Shown here: positions 36,971-49,451 of the stretch, in pieces
Layout: every line of letters starts with the position of its first letter
Numbering within the stretch: the first letter of the stretch is position 1
Source of the DNA: Neurospora crassa OR74A
Lineage: Eukaryota; Ascomycota; Sordariomycetes; Sordariales; Sordariaceae
Assembly (NCBI RefSeq): GCF_000182925.2
Contig: NC_026501.1
Location: 8,349,917 to 8,413,916 of the forward strand
Length of the DNA stretch: 64,000 nucleotides
Reading direction: 5' to 3'
Program-made: the position numbers and the translations under genes
Notes under the pieces: generated by a model
Database searches by the model: none
What the model saw: only the letters and a program-made list of their open reading frames with translations
What the model was told of the DNA's origin: nothing

Positions 36971-37949
36971 TGTTTCTGGTGATTGTGGTGGTGATGACGG
37001 GTGTTGGGTGGTGATGTGGTCGAAGCGTGGTGGTGATGGCGGACAACCAATTGGACTTTCGAGAACGGGAGGGCGGTCTTCGCAGGAGATATCGTCGCAC
37101 GGGTCTTTCGGTTGGTTCAGGACAGGATCGTGGCCGTGGATCGCTAGGAGCGCTGGGAGTGACGGGACGGGCGGGCTCCGGAGTGGAACGGACTGGTGCC
37201 GAGCTGCGAGTCCTGATGTAGCTTATCCCTCGGCAATACTCGGCCAATCGCAGCATAGAAGATGTCAGCGGCAGCGTGTGCCGGTCGTGGCTCGGCGTGG
37301 AAAATCCCATTGTTCCCGGCGTGGCCGTAGCTTTGAGATTGGTACCTCTCACTACGTACCGGATCTTGCTGCATCCAGTGGGTTGCACATGCAATCCAAG
37401 GGCCCTGTCCCCCCGCCAAACCCGACCCGGCAAGAACAGGGGTGGCCCAAGCTCCCCTCCGCCGTTCCAGAAATTATTTCGCAGTCGGAGATGCTAGCGC
37501 GTAATGATAGGTACGGCAGCGCGTTAGTTGGGGCGATAAGATACCTATCGAGACCTTCGCTGCACCCGGGTTGGGACGAGGGGCCATTATTTTTTTTCGA
37601 TGGCGCCGTAGTTCGCCGGTACCTTAATGACTGGCCGAAGCTATCATCGCCGCTTGTACACTCCCAACCTACCTCAACACCAGTCGACTGATCCGCTCAC
37701 ACCACGCGACCCCGGATCTTCAGCCGGAAACCCTACTGTACCGCCTGGGCATCCCGACCAATCTACTACCGCGCCCTTGGAACCATAACCAAACTCTTGC
37801 AATTGCCCAGCAAGGGACCCAATTCCGGTTGATCGGATCGCAAAAAGAGGGCCGGAATCGGCGCTTCGGGTTGCGCTACGGATTGCGCCCAGTTCCCTCT
37901 CCTTCCTTCTTCTAGCCGTTGAGCGATACGCAGCCAAACATCACATCAA
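36971..37949. promoter_or_regulatory. Divergent sdh4 / cyt-18 promoter region with four CCAAT motifs
   Basis: 979 bp between two start codons of mitochondrial-protein genes. CCAAT words lie at 37047-37051 (inside the palindrome CCAATTGG), 37244-37248, 37758-37762 and 37819-37823. CCAAT-binding HAP complexes control respiratory genes in fungi; that they act here is inference. No ORF in the region resembles a known protein. Confidence 0.5.
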
Positions 37950-40023
37950 ATGCTGCTTCGCACAAAAGCCCTAATACGCTCCGGCGGGAGTATCGCCAAG
38001 TATGCTGCGGCTAACCCATCATGCTTCATTCTCCAACGAAGAGGACTCAGGCGCGAATTCGGACCAAAGTACACGGCCAAGATCAATGAGGCCGAGGAAA
38101 ACTGGCAGGCGAGGGCAGAGGCCATCAAGAAGGGCAAGAAGCAGAATACATGGGACCTGTTTGAGGAGAGAGGCTATGTCAAGGATACAGCTGGGTAAGT
38201 TTAGACAACTGGCCTTTCGATGCGCACAGGAACATGACTAACACGATTCTTCTACCAGCACCAAAGAGCACATCGCCGAGCTTATGAGGACGAGGCGGAT
38301 TGGGGCATATGTCGGCATCGATCCTACCGCACCATCATTACACGTCGGCCATCTACTCCCCCTGATGCCGCTCTTTTGGATGTACTTGGAAGGATACAAG
38401 GCATTCACCCTCATTGGAGGCTCGACGGCAAAGATTGGAGACCCGACTGGCAGGCTAAAAAGCAGAGATCATTTGAGCAGCAGCGATGCGACAATGAACA
38501 TGACTAAGATTCACTACCAACTCAAAAAGCTGTGGGAGAACGTGGACACTCAGATGCGAGCGCGTGGTTACGAAGCCGATTGGGCGCGGAAGCGAGGCAT
38601 CGTCAACAACAACCATTGGTGGAACAAGCAGCCCATGCTCGAGGTCCTGAGGAGGGTAGGTCACGCCTTGCGCATCGGCCCCATGCTGTCGCGCGATACC
38701 GTCAAGAACAAGATGACCCAGGGAGACGGCGTGTCTTTTGCCGAGTTCACCTACCCCATCATGCAGGGCTGGGATTGGTTCGAGTTGTTCTACCAGCAGG
38801 GAGTTCAGATGCAGATTGGAGGTTCTGATCAGTACGGCAACATCATATCTGGTCTCGAGGTCGTCAAGGCCGCCCGAGAATCCGAGCCCGACCCGCAGGA
38901 GCGCAAATATGTTACGCCCAAGACTGCCCTTGACGAATGCGTCGGCTTCACCGTCCCTCTCTTGACCGATTCATCCGGTGCCAAGTTTGGTAAGAGTGCG
39001 GGTAACGCCATTTGGCTTGACCCCTATCAGACCTCCGTCTTCGATTTCTATGGTTACTTTGTCCGCCGGTCCGACCAAGAGGTTGAGAATCTCCTCAAGC
39101 TCTTCACTTTCATGCCCATCAGCGAAATCACCAAGACTATGGAGGAGCACATCAAAGACCCTAGCAAGCGTGTCGCGCAACATACCCTTGCGCGTGAGGT
39201 TGTGACGCTGGTGCACGGTAAACAGGAGGCCAGCGCCGCCGAGGACCAGCATCGTATGATGTATACCGGCCAGATGACCATTCCCCAAGTCTCTCGTGCC
39301 AAGGACGCAGCCACCGGTGGCGATCAGTACAAGACGATTTCAGATCAGCCTGTCACCCTCAACAACGCGCCCCGTATCGACATGATTCTCCCCGAGTCGC
39401 TCATCATGGGCAAGTCTATCGGCCGCATCCTCTACGCCGCCGGTCTCGCCAGCAGCACCACCGAGGGCCACAAGCTCGCGGCTGCCCAGGGCTGCTACGT
39501 CGGCGGAGCCCACAGAGCCGGCGGCGAGAACGTCACCATGAACCCGGACCTCATCTCTTTTATGCCCGTCAAGCTGTGGTTCCCCGGCGAGACCCAGCGC
39601 TACCTGATTAACGGCAACCTGCTAATCCTCCGCAAGGGCAAGCACAACGTGCGTGTAATCCAGATGGTCAGCGACGTCGAGTATGCTGCTTCGGGCCAGA
39701 CGTACCCCGGACAGAGCTTTACCGGCGCTGTCAGGAAACTGAATGAGATTATGAAGAACCTCAAAGAGAAGAAGTTGACCCCTGAAGAGGCTAAGAATGC
39801 TGTGAACGAGCTGCAAAAGAGTTCGCAGGAGAAGCAGCAGGGCCAGCAGATTATCTTCCCTGAGGAAAAGAGCAGGCAAAAGAAGGATATGGAGACCAAG
39901 CTTAAGCAGGAGATGATTGCCTCAGTAAAAACGATTGATGGCATGATGGACGAAAAACCCTCTGTGCGGGGAGATGGGGTGAAGAAGCAGACTCAAGATG
40001 ATAGGGATCCGTATAAGTGGTAG
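37950..40023 (+). CDS. cyt-18: Mitochondrial tyrosyl-tRNA synthetase / group I intron splicing factor CYT-18
   Basis: Charges mitochondrial tRNA-Tyr and, in Neurospora and relatives, also binds and folds mitochondrial group I introns for splicing. Exons 37950-38194 and 38259-40023 encode 669 residues, the known CYT-18 length. Order: mitochondrial presequence ([20 protein letters not shown]); a short N-terminal extension before the synthetase core, the region that in Pezizomycotina enzymes carries the splicing-specific helix H0; class I catalytic core with HVGH at about residue 110 and KFGKS near 323; the tyrosine-site segment [10 protein letters not shown]; an alpha-helical domain; and a C-terminal S4-like RNA-binding region interrupted by a Lys/Glu/Gln-rich insertion ([20 protein letters not shown]), ending DDRDPYKW. 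Divergent from sdh4. Confidence 0.96.
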
Positions 40024-40690
40024 AGAATGTGTAAGATTCTATTCGCATGGTAGGGTGGCACAGAGAAAAGGCATAAAGGTTGGATTGGTTGGACAAAAGC
40101 GTTACTCCCCATACATATTTTGTAAGATAGAAGCATGAGAATACCCGATTTTTGGACATCATAGTCAATACCGTGGAGCCCCGCAATATGAAAAACACAA
40201 ACGACAATATGGTATTTCCAGAATGATCATGATGTTTCTCAAGCAAACATTTTGAAATACACGGATAGTTAGCGTTCATTCCTGGGTCCTCCGATGCTGA
40301 AGTCGAAAAGGGGTTATGTGTTCTCTGTTTTTGTGGGAGGGGTTAGGGTTATATGTGAGGTACACACTAGCAGCCATTGACCTCGTAGCACCAAGGCACC
40401 TTTCCCAAGACAAAACACAATACGTGACAACTTCTGGCAAACCGACCACGGCGACGACTACTATGCTAACGTCATCTTTGGTTTGCAAAGTGTCTGATCA
40501 TTGTTCTCAAAAGCAATTTCATTCTACTTCAGATTCGGATGACATCTATACGCTACTCGGTAGAACCAACCGATAGAAATGAGCGCCGGTAACATCCGAT
40601 GAGACCATATTACTCGTCTCGGCGTCAAATCCAAAGTCGCTTTTCCCAACACCAAGAAGACCCTGGGTTTCGACAACAATCATTTAAATC
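40024..40690. other. Intergenic region, cyt-18 to npr2
   Basis: 667 bp holding the cyt-18 3' end and the npr2 promoter, including the telomere-like word listed separately. No ORF resembles a protein. Confidence 0.5.
40340..40351 (+). promoter_or_regulatory. Telomere-like motif GGGTTAGGGTTA
   Basis: Two perfect copies of the Neurospora telomere repeat TTAGGG in permuted phase, 340 bp upstream of npr2. It contains the AACCCTAA core used by Tbf1-type factors. The match is seen; a role in transcription is inferred. Confidence 0.35.
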
Positions 40691-42766
40691 ATGATTCAAG
40701 CAATCTTCTATGCCAGGTTCTTTCCAAAAGAGGGTACATATAGCCTGCCTTGCCCGTCACTCATCAAAGTCATTTGCCCACCCATTTTTATTGGGTCTGG
40801 CCAAGACAGCCCAAAGACGAAGTGTAGTGAATCTCAAGCTAACCAGTGGCACTTTTCCCTAACTCAGGAACCAAAATCGTCGCACAAAGTCCACCGGGCT
40901 CAATCGTGCCAGTTCCACTTCCAGAAGGCACCAATGGTCCCCTCAACAGGAAACCATGTCTCTTCGACTTCAGCGTGCTCCAGGAGTACATCATCCCGCG
41001 CAAGGCCTTCTGCAACCGCTTCATCACCGTCAATGACCCGGACGGCAAGTACGTCATCCTGGGATACCCCGTCTCCATTCCGGACCCGCGGTACGACCGG
41101 AACGAGTTCATTTTCAACTTTGGGCTCGTCATCAGTTGCGATGTGGTGGACCAGATCCCCTATGAACGCGTCGTAAGGAGGCTGGCGGCCACCTTTGCCG
41201 AGATGGAGAAGCAGGACGGCTACCTGAGCCAGGACGCGGCCACGAGGGGCGGAGCGGTCGCGGTTCATGGGTATGGCAATGGCGGGGGCCGTTGGGTGGA
41301 TGGGGACGGGAATGAAATGGTGAGTATGCGGCGGCCGATAGAATCGTTGCTGGAGATTGTGAAGGAGGATCTGAATAACTATGGAGAGTGCATGATTCCC
41401 ATTGGTATATCTCCCTACCTATTCACCCCCCTTCATCACCTTAGTTACAAAAAATGCTGACCGTTTCAAAACAGACGACGCTAACACAATCAACATGAAA
41501 CTCTTTCCTCACCACGTCAACCCCCCTGAAGTCAAAGGCTGGCACGTCCCCGTCGCCAAGATGAAGTTCGCCGACGTCGTCGACCCAACCTGGGATCTAA
41601 CCCTGCAGCGCGTCGTCGCTCATATCGATGGCGTTTCCGACGTGCGCCGCATTGCTCTGGCCTCCGGCGTCTCCCTCGAGCTGACCCAGCTCGCCCTCCG
41701 CCACTTGCTCTACTACGACACTATCCTGCTCCTAGACATGTTCTTGTTCGGCGCGTGCTACGCCCCTCGCCCGGGCATCCACGACTTCATCGCCAACGTA
41801 GGCGGCATGGTCGACGAATGTGCTAACTACGTCTGCGTCGGACCTATCGATCCGTCTCCCAGCAGCAGCAACAACACCGGCACCGGCGCCGGACCTTCTT
41901 CTTCTTCTTCTTCCTCCGACAACTACCACCGTCTCCGTTCTGTGTCAGGAAGCACCACTTTCCACAACCACAATCCCTCCAACCTCTCCACCTCTGCCAG
42001 CACACGCCACAGCCACCTCTCCCCCTTTGGCCTTGGCCCAGGAGGTGGTTCCGACCGCGATCCCAGCCCTTACGCCCAACACCACCTCTCCCCCGTCCAC
42101 GAACGAAAGCCCTCCACCTCCCCCCGCAACCCTTCCTCCAACATCCACTCCTCCTCCTCCCCACCGTCTAACAAGCCCCCACCACCCAACGGATACCGCA
42201 TATCCAACTACATGCTAATCCGCCTAATGACTACCTTCTGCGTCGGCAAAACCGTGGCCGAATGGCTCAAGGGCCATATGGATTCCGGCTTCGACGTCCT
42301 ACGGTACGTGGACGTTCGCCGCTTAGTTCAATTTGGCGTCATCAAGGGGTGTTTGTACAGGGTGCACAAGTATGTTATCTCGAAACAGTATCTGGCTGCG
42401 CTAGCTACGGGGTTGGCTAGACCTGTTTCGCCATCCGACACCGGAACTGGCACAGGCAAAGGGAAAAGTGGGAGGGGGTATGGCGAAGGGGAAATGGGGA
42501 GGGAACATAAAGTGGCGGTGCCGGGCGGACATTATGATACCTATCGTGAACCCGGGAGTCATGGGGGTCCGGGGGGGAAGGGGTCGAACAGCAAGAAGAT
42601 GGCGATGATGATGAAGGCTAGTGGGGATCCGTTGCAAAAGTATATGGATGGACGACATTGTTTTGATCAGATCATGACGGAGAGGAACATGACGGACGCG
42701 GAGATTATGGATAAATTGAGGAACTTTCCGGTGCCGGCTGGGGATTTGACGGTGCTTTATCGGTAG
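40691..42766 (+). CDS. npr2: Nitrogen permease regulator 2 (GATOR1/SEACIT subunit)
   Basis: Part of the Npr2-Npr3-Iml1 complex at the vacuole that restrains TORC1 when amino acids are scarce. Exons 40691-40733, 40868-41404 and 41475-42766 give 623 residues. The start MIQAIFYARFFPKEGTKIVA crosses the first intron in frame and matches the Npr2 opening; the longin-like domain continues with FDFSVLQEYIIPRKAFCNRF, FNFGLVISCDVVDQIPYERV and ESLLEIVKEDLNNYGECMIP. After intron 2 come NMKLFPHHVNPPEVKGWHVP and a winged-helix-like region LTLQRVVAHIDGVSDVRRIA. A Ser/Pro/His-rich insertion (about 315-415) is low-complexity and probably disordered, then FCVGKTVAEWLKGHM resumes the conserved part. A Gly-rich patch precedes the end VPAGDLTVLYR. 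Same strand as cyt-18, convergent with dsk2. Confidence 0.92.
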
Positions 42767-43219
42767 AGGGAATGATAGCATGCAAATAAGAGTTGATTAG
42801 TGGTGTTGATAGTTAGCCCGGCTACTGTATGCGAACTCGTCTTCTTAGAGGACAAAAGAACCTTGTTGATTCAAGCAAGAGGAGACATGTTTGATAAAGA
42901 TCGCTAAACTGTAAACATGTAAACCTCCTTACGTGAGGACACCCGCTGAAGGGGTGTTGTTTTGAGCATCGTCTCTGTGCTGGACTGTCTATCGTCCTCC
43001 TGAGCAACCATTATCGCTAGATATTTGATTAAAATATATCTAGCACGGCCCAACAATGACCTCGCCAGGAGATAACACTGCACTCCCTGGACATCCTTCA
43101 ATCCACTATCCCCTCGACATTCTGTCGTTCATTGTGAATACCGCCGTATCCTTGAGGAACAGCAGATAACTGTCAATCTCCGGTCCACATCTCTGCACCG
43201 TCTAGTAAAGAAATTTAAG
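42767..43219. other. Intergenic region between convergent npr2 and dsk2
   Basis: 453 bp with the 3' ends of both genes and one inverted repeat (listed separately). No ORF of note. Confidence 0.5.
43016..43044. repeat. Inverted repeat GCTAGATAT / ATATCTAGC
   Basis: Perfect 9-bp arms (43016-43024 and 43036-43044) around an 11-base AT-rich loop, located between two convergent genes. It could help separate the two 3' ends, but fungal Pol II termination does not normally need hairpins. Confidence 0.6.
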
Positions 43220-44580
43220 TTAAGAACCGCCCAGAAGATGTTCGATAGCACCCTGTACGCTACCACCGCTGCGGCGTAGTGCAGCAACGTTCCGATCAAA
43301 ATCGAAGAAACCCATATCGTTGAGTTGACGCAGCTGCTCAGCATACCTCTCCTCTGGCGGCCTGTTGTCGGGAGGAGCAACGGGATTTCCGCCAAAACCA
43401 CCCAAACCACCGCCACCAAATGCCTGCATCATCTGCTGCAAGGCCTCAGGCGAGATAGGGGGCAAACCAAAAGGGTTCGCGGCACCAGCCTGACCAGGCT
43501 GACCAGCACCTCCAAGCGCTCCGAACAAAGATGCCAACGGATCTGCTTGCTGCCCAGACCCCGAAGTGGCGCCAGTAGCCGGAGCAGATGCGGCATCCCC
43601 GCTCCTGGCACTCTCGGTCGAAGCTCCGGTAGACGCAGGCGAAGACCCCGCGGGGTTTCCAAAGAGCGCGGCAAAGGGATTACCTGCTGGGGGAGCGCCC
43701 GCCGGAGGAACACCAAATGGAAGAAACATGGCGAACGGGTTCTGCGCATCGGCATTGGCGTTGTTATTACCGGCACCGGTCGTCGCGTTCGGAGTGTTGT
43801 CCGTTACCCCGGGCGCTGGAAAGGCGTTGGCGCCTCCGCCCATCATCCTACGCATGCGTGCCGCCATGCGAAGTGCCTCCGGGTTCGTCATCATGTTGCG
43901 CATCATCGGAGAGTTGAGAAGCTCGCGAGCGCGATCAGCGGGCATGTTGGCCAACATCGGGTTGGAGGCAATCATCTGGTCGATGACGGCGGGGTTGTTG
44001 AACGCCTCGGCCATGACCTGGGCCATCGCTGGGTTCGAGAGCATGTTCGCGATTTCATCCTCGCTAGGAGGCGCGCCCATCTATAAAACATCATTAGTAA
44101 ACAGCTATGTTAAGGGTCCAGGGGGCCGAGAAAGGGGTGGCGTACTCCTCCGTCCGGCCCAAACAGGTCTCGGCTTGGTAGCGGCACCTGACCGGCAAAG
44201 CGAGCGCCTGTGAGGCCAGCTAAAAGGTTATTCGAGGGAGTGCCGGCAGCCATGTTCTGAGGTATCGCGGGCTGAGCGGGTGTCGAGGTTGAGCCACTGC
44301 TGGCTGTCGCGGCGCTGGCTGGACGCTTAACCATGTGCACTGTGTTCATGTGCTTGATCTTGTAGAAACTAAGAACTTCATCGTCCTTCATGACCTTTCC
44401 GGAGTAGATGAGGCGTTGCTGCTCCGGCGAGATGTTCTCGTATTCCTCCCCCGCTAACAGGGTCTTGAGCTGAAGGACGGTCGCAGACTCGGCAATGGTG
44501 ACTGTGTGGTTCTTGTCGCCTGAGCATTTTACTTTGAAGGTAATCTGGCCATCGCCGCCAGTATTTGAAGCCTCAGCCAT
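43220..44580 (-). CDS. dsk2: Ubiquilin-like proteasome shuttle factor Dsk2
   Basis: Carries ubiquitinated proteins to the proteasome. Exons 44146-44580 and 43220-44080 (intron 44081-44145) give 431 residues. Order: ubiquitin-like domain (about 10-85: ITFKVKCSGDKNHTVTIAES, QRLIYSGKVMKDDEVLSFYK); Ser/Thr/Ala linker; STI1 repeat with NMLSNPAMAQVMAEAF and NPMLANMPADRARELLNSP; Asn-Pro-Phe/Gly/Ala-rich linker; C-terminal UBA domain from about 388 (RYAEQLRQLNDMGFFDFDRN, ending AIEHLLGGS) with the conserved MGF loop. The start MAEASNTGG was preferred over an in-frame Met nine codons upstream because family proteins begin close to the UBL. Convergent with npr2. Confidence 0.94.
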
Positions 44581-47500
44581 GATTTCTATCGCTTTACGAT
44601 TCGGCAATGAAACGGTTAATGGCGGTCGTGGATGATGACGTTGGTCTCAGGGGAGCTCCGATCGCCCCACGTTCGAGTTCAGCACTTTGTGATGGGATTA
44701 TGTGAAAGCCTGCTGCAAAGTCGTTCGTATGGAATTACGATAGCTTCGTGTGCTGGTGAAAGTTGAGGAATGGTGATGCTACGGAAAAGGGTTGTGTTGG
44801 GAACCAAAGTAATTGAGTTGTTGTAATGTTGGAAGGTCACAGGCGGAGGCCGATAAGCGCTGCCGCCAACAGTGGCAGGTGGGTGGCATGGCATTAAGAG
44901 CCCCTCCACGGCAGGCAGCAGACCCCACTACAAGCCGTCATTAAGGTATACTAGGTAGTGTAGTGTTCACCGAGGTTCTTGCCTTTTTAGGCTTCACTTC
45001 TGTCGTTGAACACGACTCCATCCCTAACCCTACCTACCAAGTGCATGTTACAGTACCTTAGTACCCTACTTCAGCTTTCCCACAGGGCCTCGACGTAACG
45101 AACGCCGGTCACTAGGCGTATACATAGGTATACATACTACATGGAATCGATGGATGATACGAACGGTGCCTGATTGCAACTTCTGCGTGCCATATAGATG
45201 GTGAGCCACTATCTTGTCACCTACTAGTTCCAGTCAGCTGCGACACCTTGATAGTACTCTCCTGCTCTCACACCCATCCGCTTCTTTGAGGTTCTATCGG
45301 GCTCTCGGCATCCACATGACCTGACACCTGACCGGTTCCCCCCATCTTATCAGCTTGTCCAGTAGCTTTTGTTATCGCATGTGTGTGATGACAGGGTACT
45401 GTCGATTAGCTGCTGCTTCGAACCAAATCCATGTACCTTCTAAACTAATGGACGAGGGCGAATCGTCTCACTCTTTCCCTTGACAAACCTAAACCTCTTC
45501 CCTTCTCTGGTTTTGAACAAACTTTCTTCAGATGGCAGACACTTCATCGCTTCTGCCTACACTTTTATTCTGGTGGATGAAAGAAACTCAACGCATCAAA
45601 CCTCCTACTTTGATGCGCAATCAGCATTCTTGAAGGTTCAGTGACCCTCAGCCGATAGCCGGTTTGGCGAGAATAATCTTTCGTTGATGTCTTCCGTCAA
45701 ACCTGCACAACAAAATCGTATTCGCAAACTACTCACGTTTTCGGTTGATCAGTAGCGTTTGTTGTTATGGCGGCATTATATGGGCCGTCGCGTCAACCTC
45801 AGCGAACTAGGAGGTAGAACATATGGACTATACCAGACAGGTATGTACAGCTCAGAGTGCATGGTCCGTGGACCATGCCAGGATACTCCAGGTAAGTGTA
45901 TCAAGGATATCGAGCATCTGCTCCTTCACCGCCTTGGTGTAGCCTTGGTGTACATCAAGACACATCTCTAACCGCACTTTAGAGCATACCGCCTAGGCAG
46001 TTCTTCTTGCTGCGGGCCAAGCAAGGATACGACGTGCTTAAGCGACCATTGTCTTCCACAAACCTTTGAGATCATGGAACTATTACACTATGATAGGCTG
46101 TCCGTCAATGCGAGATGTCGACGCACTAGCAGCGAGTGCCCTCACGTTGATGAGGATTCTTCTTCGTTCGTCCGTCTGAAGTGGAGTTGGCGTGGGCAAG
46201 GGCATGGACTGAGGAGGAGATCAGCGCTTTCCCAAGAGATGGCCCGTCAAGGTAGAGCTGCTACGCGTGCGACGCCGGTCATGTGGGTTGTTGTATACGG
46301 GATTCAGCGGACAGGCGCTGCCTGAATCGATCTCGTGAAATGCAACCTTCCGGTTCTGGGCCTCGAAGAGATCCAATCCCGGGCTTCGTTGAGGAAAGGC
46401 TGTGCTGCCACGTTGGACCGAAACTTATCGACAGACGACACCAGGATCCCAAGGATCTAATGGAATCTTCCTCGCTCGTTAGCAATGTCTCAAACTGCAG
46501 TTTTCATGGAAGGTCCCGCCCGCTGCATGTCTTTCAGCTACAGATGGTCTTTTTCCCATGCCGGCAAGCCACATGAGAAATTGGACGCAATAGGAGTCAT
46601 CATATGGACATACGAGGCACTCTTCGAGGACTCCTGCTCTTGAACTTCTATGACAACCACTCGCGGTTCGGGGCAGGGCGCATCGGAGAAATACCGACCA
46701 GCTGAGAAGAGCGACCATGGCACGACTGGCGGTTGTGCAACTGGAGGTGCAGCATCAAGTACCAAGAGGTCGCGTGCAACTTTCTGTCTCCGAACAAGGG
46801 GGTTTCCAGCCATGTTGCTGCACTGACTGAAGGAACACATGACAGCTCTCCACGGTTGAAGCTAGACAGCCGACAGCAGGCCATTTCAGGCTGGTTGCCG
46901 GACGCCGGCGGGTGTGCTTAAATTTGTTGAGTTGACTGCATGATGAGTCCTCTAGTGAGCCAAGAAGTGGCCAGGCACGAAGCGGATGGAATTAAGCAAT
47001 GCTGTCCGTATCCAATACTTGCGTTGAATTGGGCACCTGCATCAACAGCAGCCTTGTGTAAGTGACTCGGGTTTTAGGAGCGGCGTGGAACACGTCATAA
47101 CATGGCGAGGACATCGATTTCGTGGGGGCACACAAAGAAAGAGATCGGAGGTTGAGGCGCTGAGACCAAGTGTCGGACACGCAGGGAGGCGTTGTGTTTG
47201 CTGTGTCGAGGTAGGTTGCCCGAGGGTGTGAGGTTGAGGTTCCTACTGCCTGTATTCATGATGCCCTGCTGCTTGACGTGGTAGAAAATCGCAGGCACAG
47301 AAGCCCAATTGGAGCTGGCCAGTGGCAGGGTTAGGTACAGGGACGCTATTAGCTGTACTCTAACAAAATCCTCACTGACGACAGGGGCTTTTACCTCTAC
47401 TGCCCGGGCAGTGATGACTAAATTAGGGAAGGGTCCCTTCGGAACTGCCATGTGGAAGACACTGCTTGGGCCGTGTGTTTTAGGACATTGCATCATTCCA

Positions 47501-49451
47501 GTCCAAATCGGGCTTCCTCGTCATCGTTCAACCGGCGCCAAAATACTAATAATTTCTCGAAACAGCAATGCCATCAAATTCGAGCAGATACCCCTACTTC
47601 AGCTTAGCCTCTGATGGGTGTCTCATCTCGTAAGATCCGTTGTCGAGACATTGCACAACGGCCAGGAACGTGGCAACGAGACAGGGAGGAGAGGTACCCG
47701 CCCAGTAGCAGTAGAGGTAACTTGAGCAACAAGACGGATGCAATATACTTAAGGGTAAGTACCTCTACTTACACTGGGCGCATTTGACAAACTCACCCCT
47801 CTAACCCTGGTCGTCACCTTTGTGCTGTTCACTCCTTCCAGCGCGAGGAATTGAACGGATGCCACGATCGCAATCATGTCATCGCGCCTGCCCTTTCAGG
47901 CTTTCAGGGCTATGACCAAGCCACCATGAAAAGTCGCTCTCCAATTTCAATTCTTTGTCTTGGGGCGGGGAGATTGGCCTGTGTCAAACTTCCCCGCCCA
48001 GATGGGCCTCAAAGTCAGGCTTCACTCACTTCAACCTTGCACCCAGCTCTCACTCGATGGCTTCCACTAGGTTCGCTTCCTTCAAAATAGATCAAGCTTC
48101 CAACTTCCCCACGATGGCCGTGGAGCACAGTCTTCCCAACCGCATGATCCCAGCTAATAGATCGACAATCGACGGCCAGGTTTGGAATAGTCGCAGGCTG
48201 ATGCCGTAAAAACTTCCGAAAACCCCTTCTGTGTACCAAATAACCAGTCACCAGCACCCTCGGACGTCAACCGGCCACCTCGTTTCTTCGGAATCTTTGT
48301 CCATACGCGCCTCACACATGACAAGTGCGAGCCAGCCGGGTGCCCCATCTCATGGACCCTCGAGTTTCCATTCCGAGATCATGGGAGGGCCCCGCAAGTC
48401 TATCCAGGAAATTTGCTTTTCCCGCTGGCGAGTGCTACATCCGGGGGTGGGTTCTCCGGAGAACAGGCCGAAGTTGACCATATCCACATACGAGGATGAC
48501 CATGACACAGAGGGTAGTTACCATATGCCCCTGCTCAGCACAATCCAGGTTTAGAATTTGTTGGGCGAAAATCACCAAAAATCATCACCTGCGAGCTCAA
48601 GCCTGCAACTTGCAAGGACGTGGACTTATGTAAAGCCCTTCAGGATTGACTCCAGATGCAGATTAGTTTTGCAAACTGAAGCCCAATGGCCGAGTCAAGG
48701 CAAGGTCTCCCGATGCCACAGGTCAAGGATCTGTTGACAGTGAAAATGGCATGAAATTAGACGGGAAAAGTCAGCCCTAGGAAATCTTAACTACGACCCA
48801 ACCACCACAAAAGATTCCGGTCACCGACTTCTACATCTCATTGGAACCTTCAGTGTTAGCCGCCTGCATCCTCGTTACATTTTTCCCACTCTTTTCGTAA
48901 AGTGCTTCACTGGTCTGGTGGATACGCAGCGGTGCATCTCTGGCGTGCCCATAGAGGTACCGCTTATCCTTTCCTTTCCTCGATACACCCTCGCAGACAA
49001 CGTCATGTCATGCAGCAACTAGGGCTTGCGACTTCCGATCGTTGAGCCAACTCGGGTGTCCGCGTTGCTCCACTGCCATGGGTAAGTTGTCTGTTTGGTT
49101 TGCTCACCGTCCCATGAACCCCAAGGTCTGGGAACCAGCTGTCCCAGCAGAAGAAGGGTACCTAGTTATATAGACGCACAACAGGGCAATCTGCCACTCT
49201 TCTTCCGTTCTTGCTGCCCGACCAGCAGCATCTCAAACACATCGGTCCAACAAAAATGAGCTGGCACAAGCCTCATTCATCAAGTTTCCGGTACTTTTTC
49301 CCTAGTTCTTGTATTCATAAATGAGCGCCATGGTCGTGTCCGCTTCTCCATGTTTTGAGGGTTCTCCATCCGTCTCCTCCATCGTCTCCTGCCCGAACCC
49401 TCGATCGCTACCTGGTCTTGATCATCACGCGTAGAAGAGTCCGCATTGACC
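44581..49451. other. Intergenic region, dsk2 to the GH18 gene
   Basis: 4.9 kb between divergent genes with no convincing coding sequence; frames up to about 135 codons look random. CCCTAACCCTA, almost two telomere repeats, lies at 45022-45032, about 440 bp upstream of dsk2. Near the right end, an ATGG|GTAAGT donor-like word at 49078 and a 16-codon ATG frame at 49257 could belong to the leader of the GH18 gene. Confidence 0.5.
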
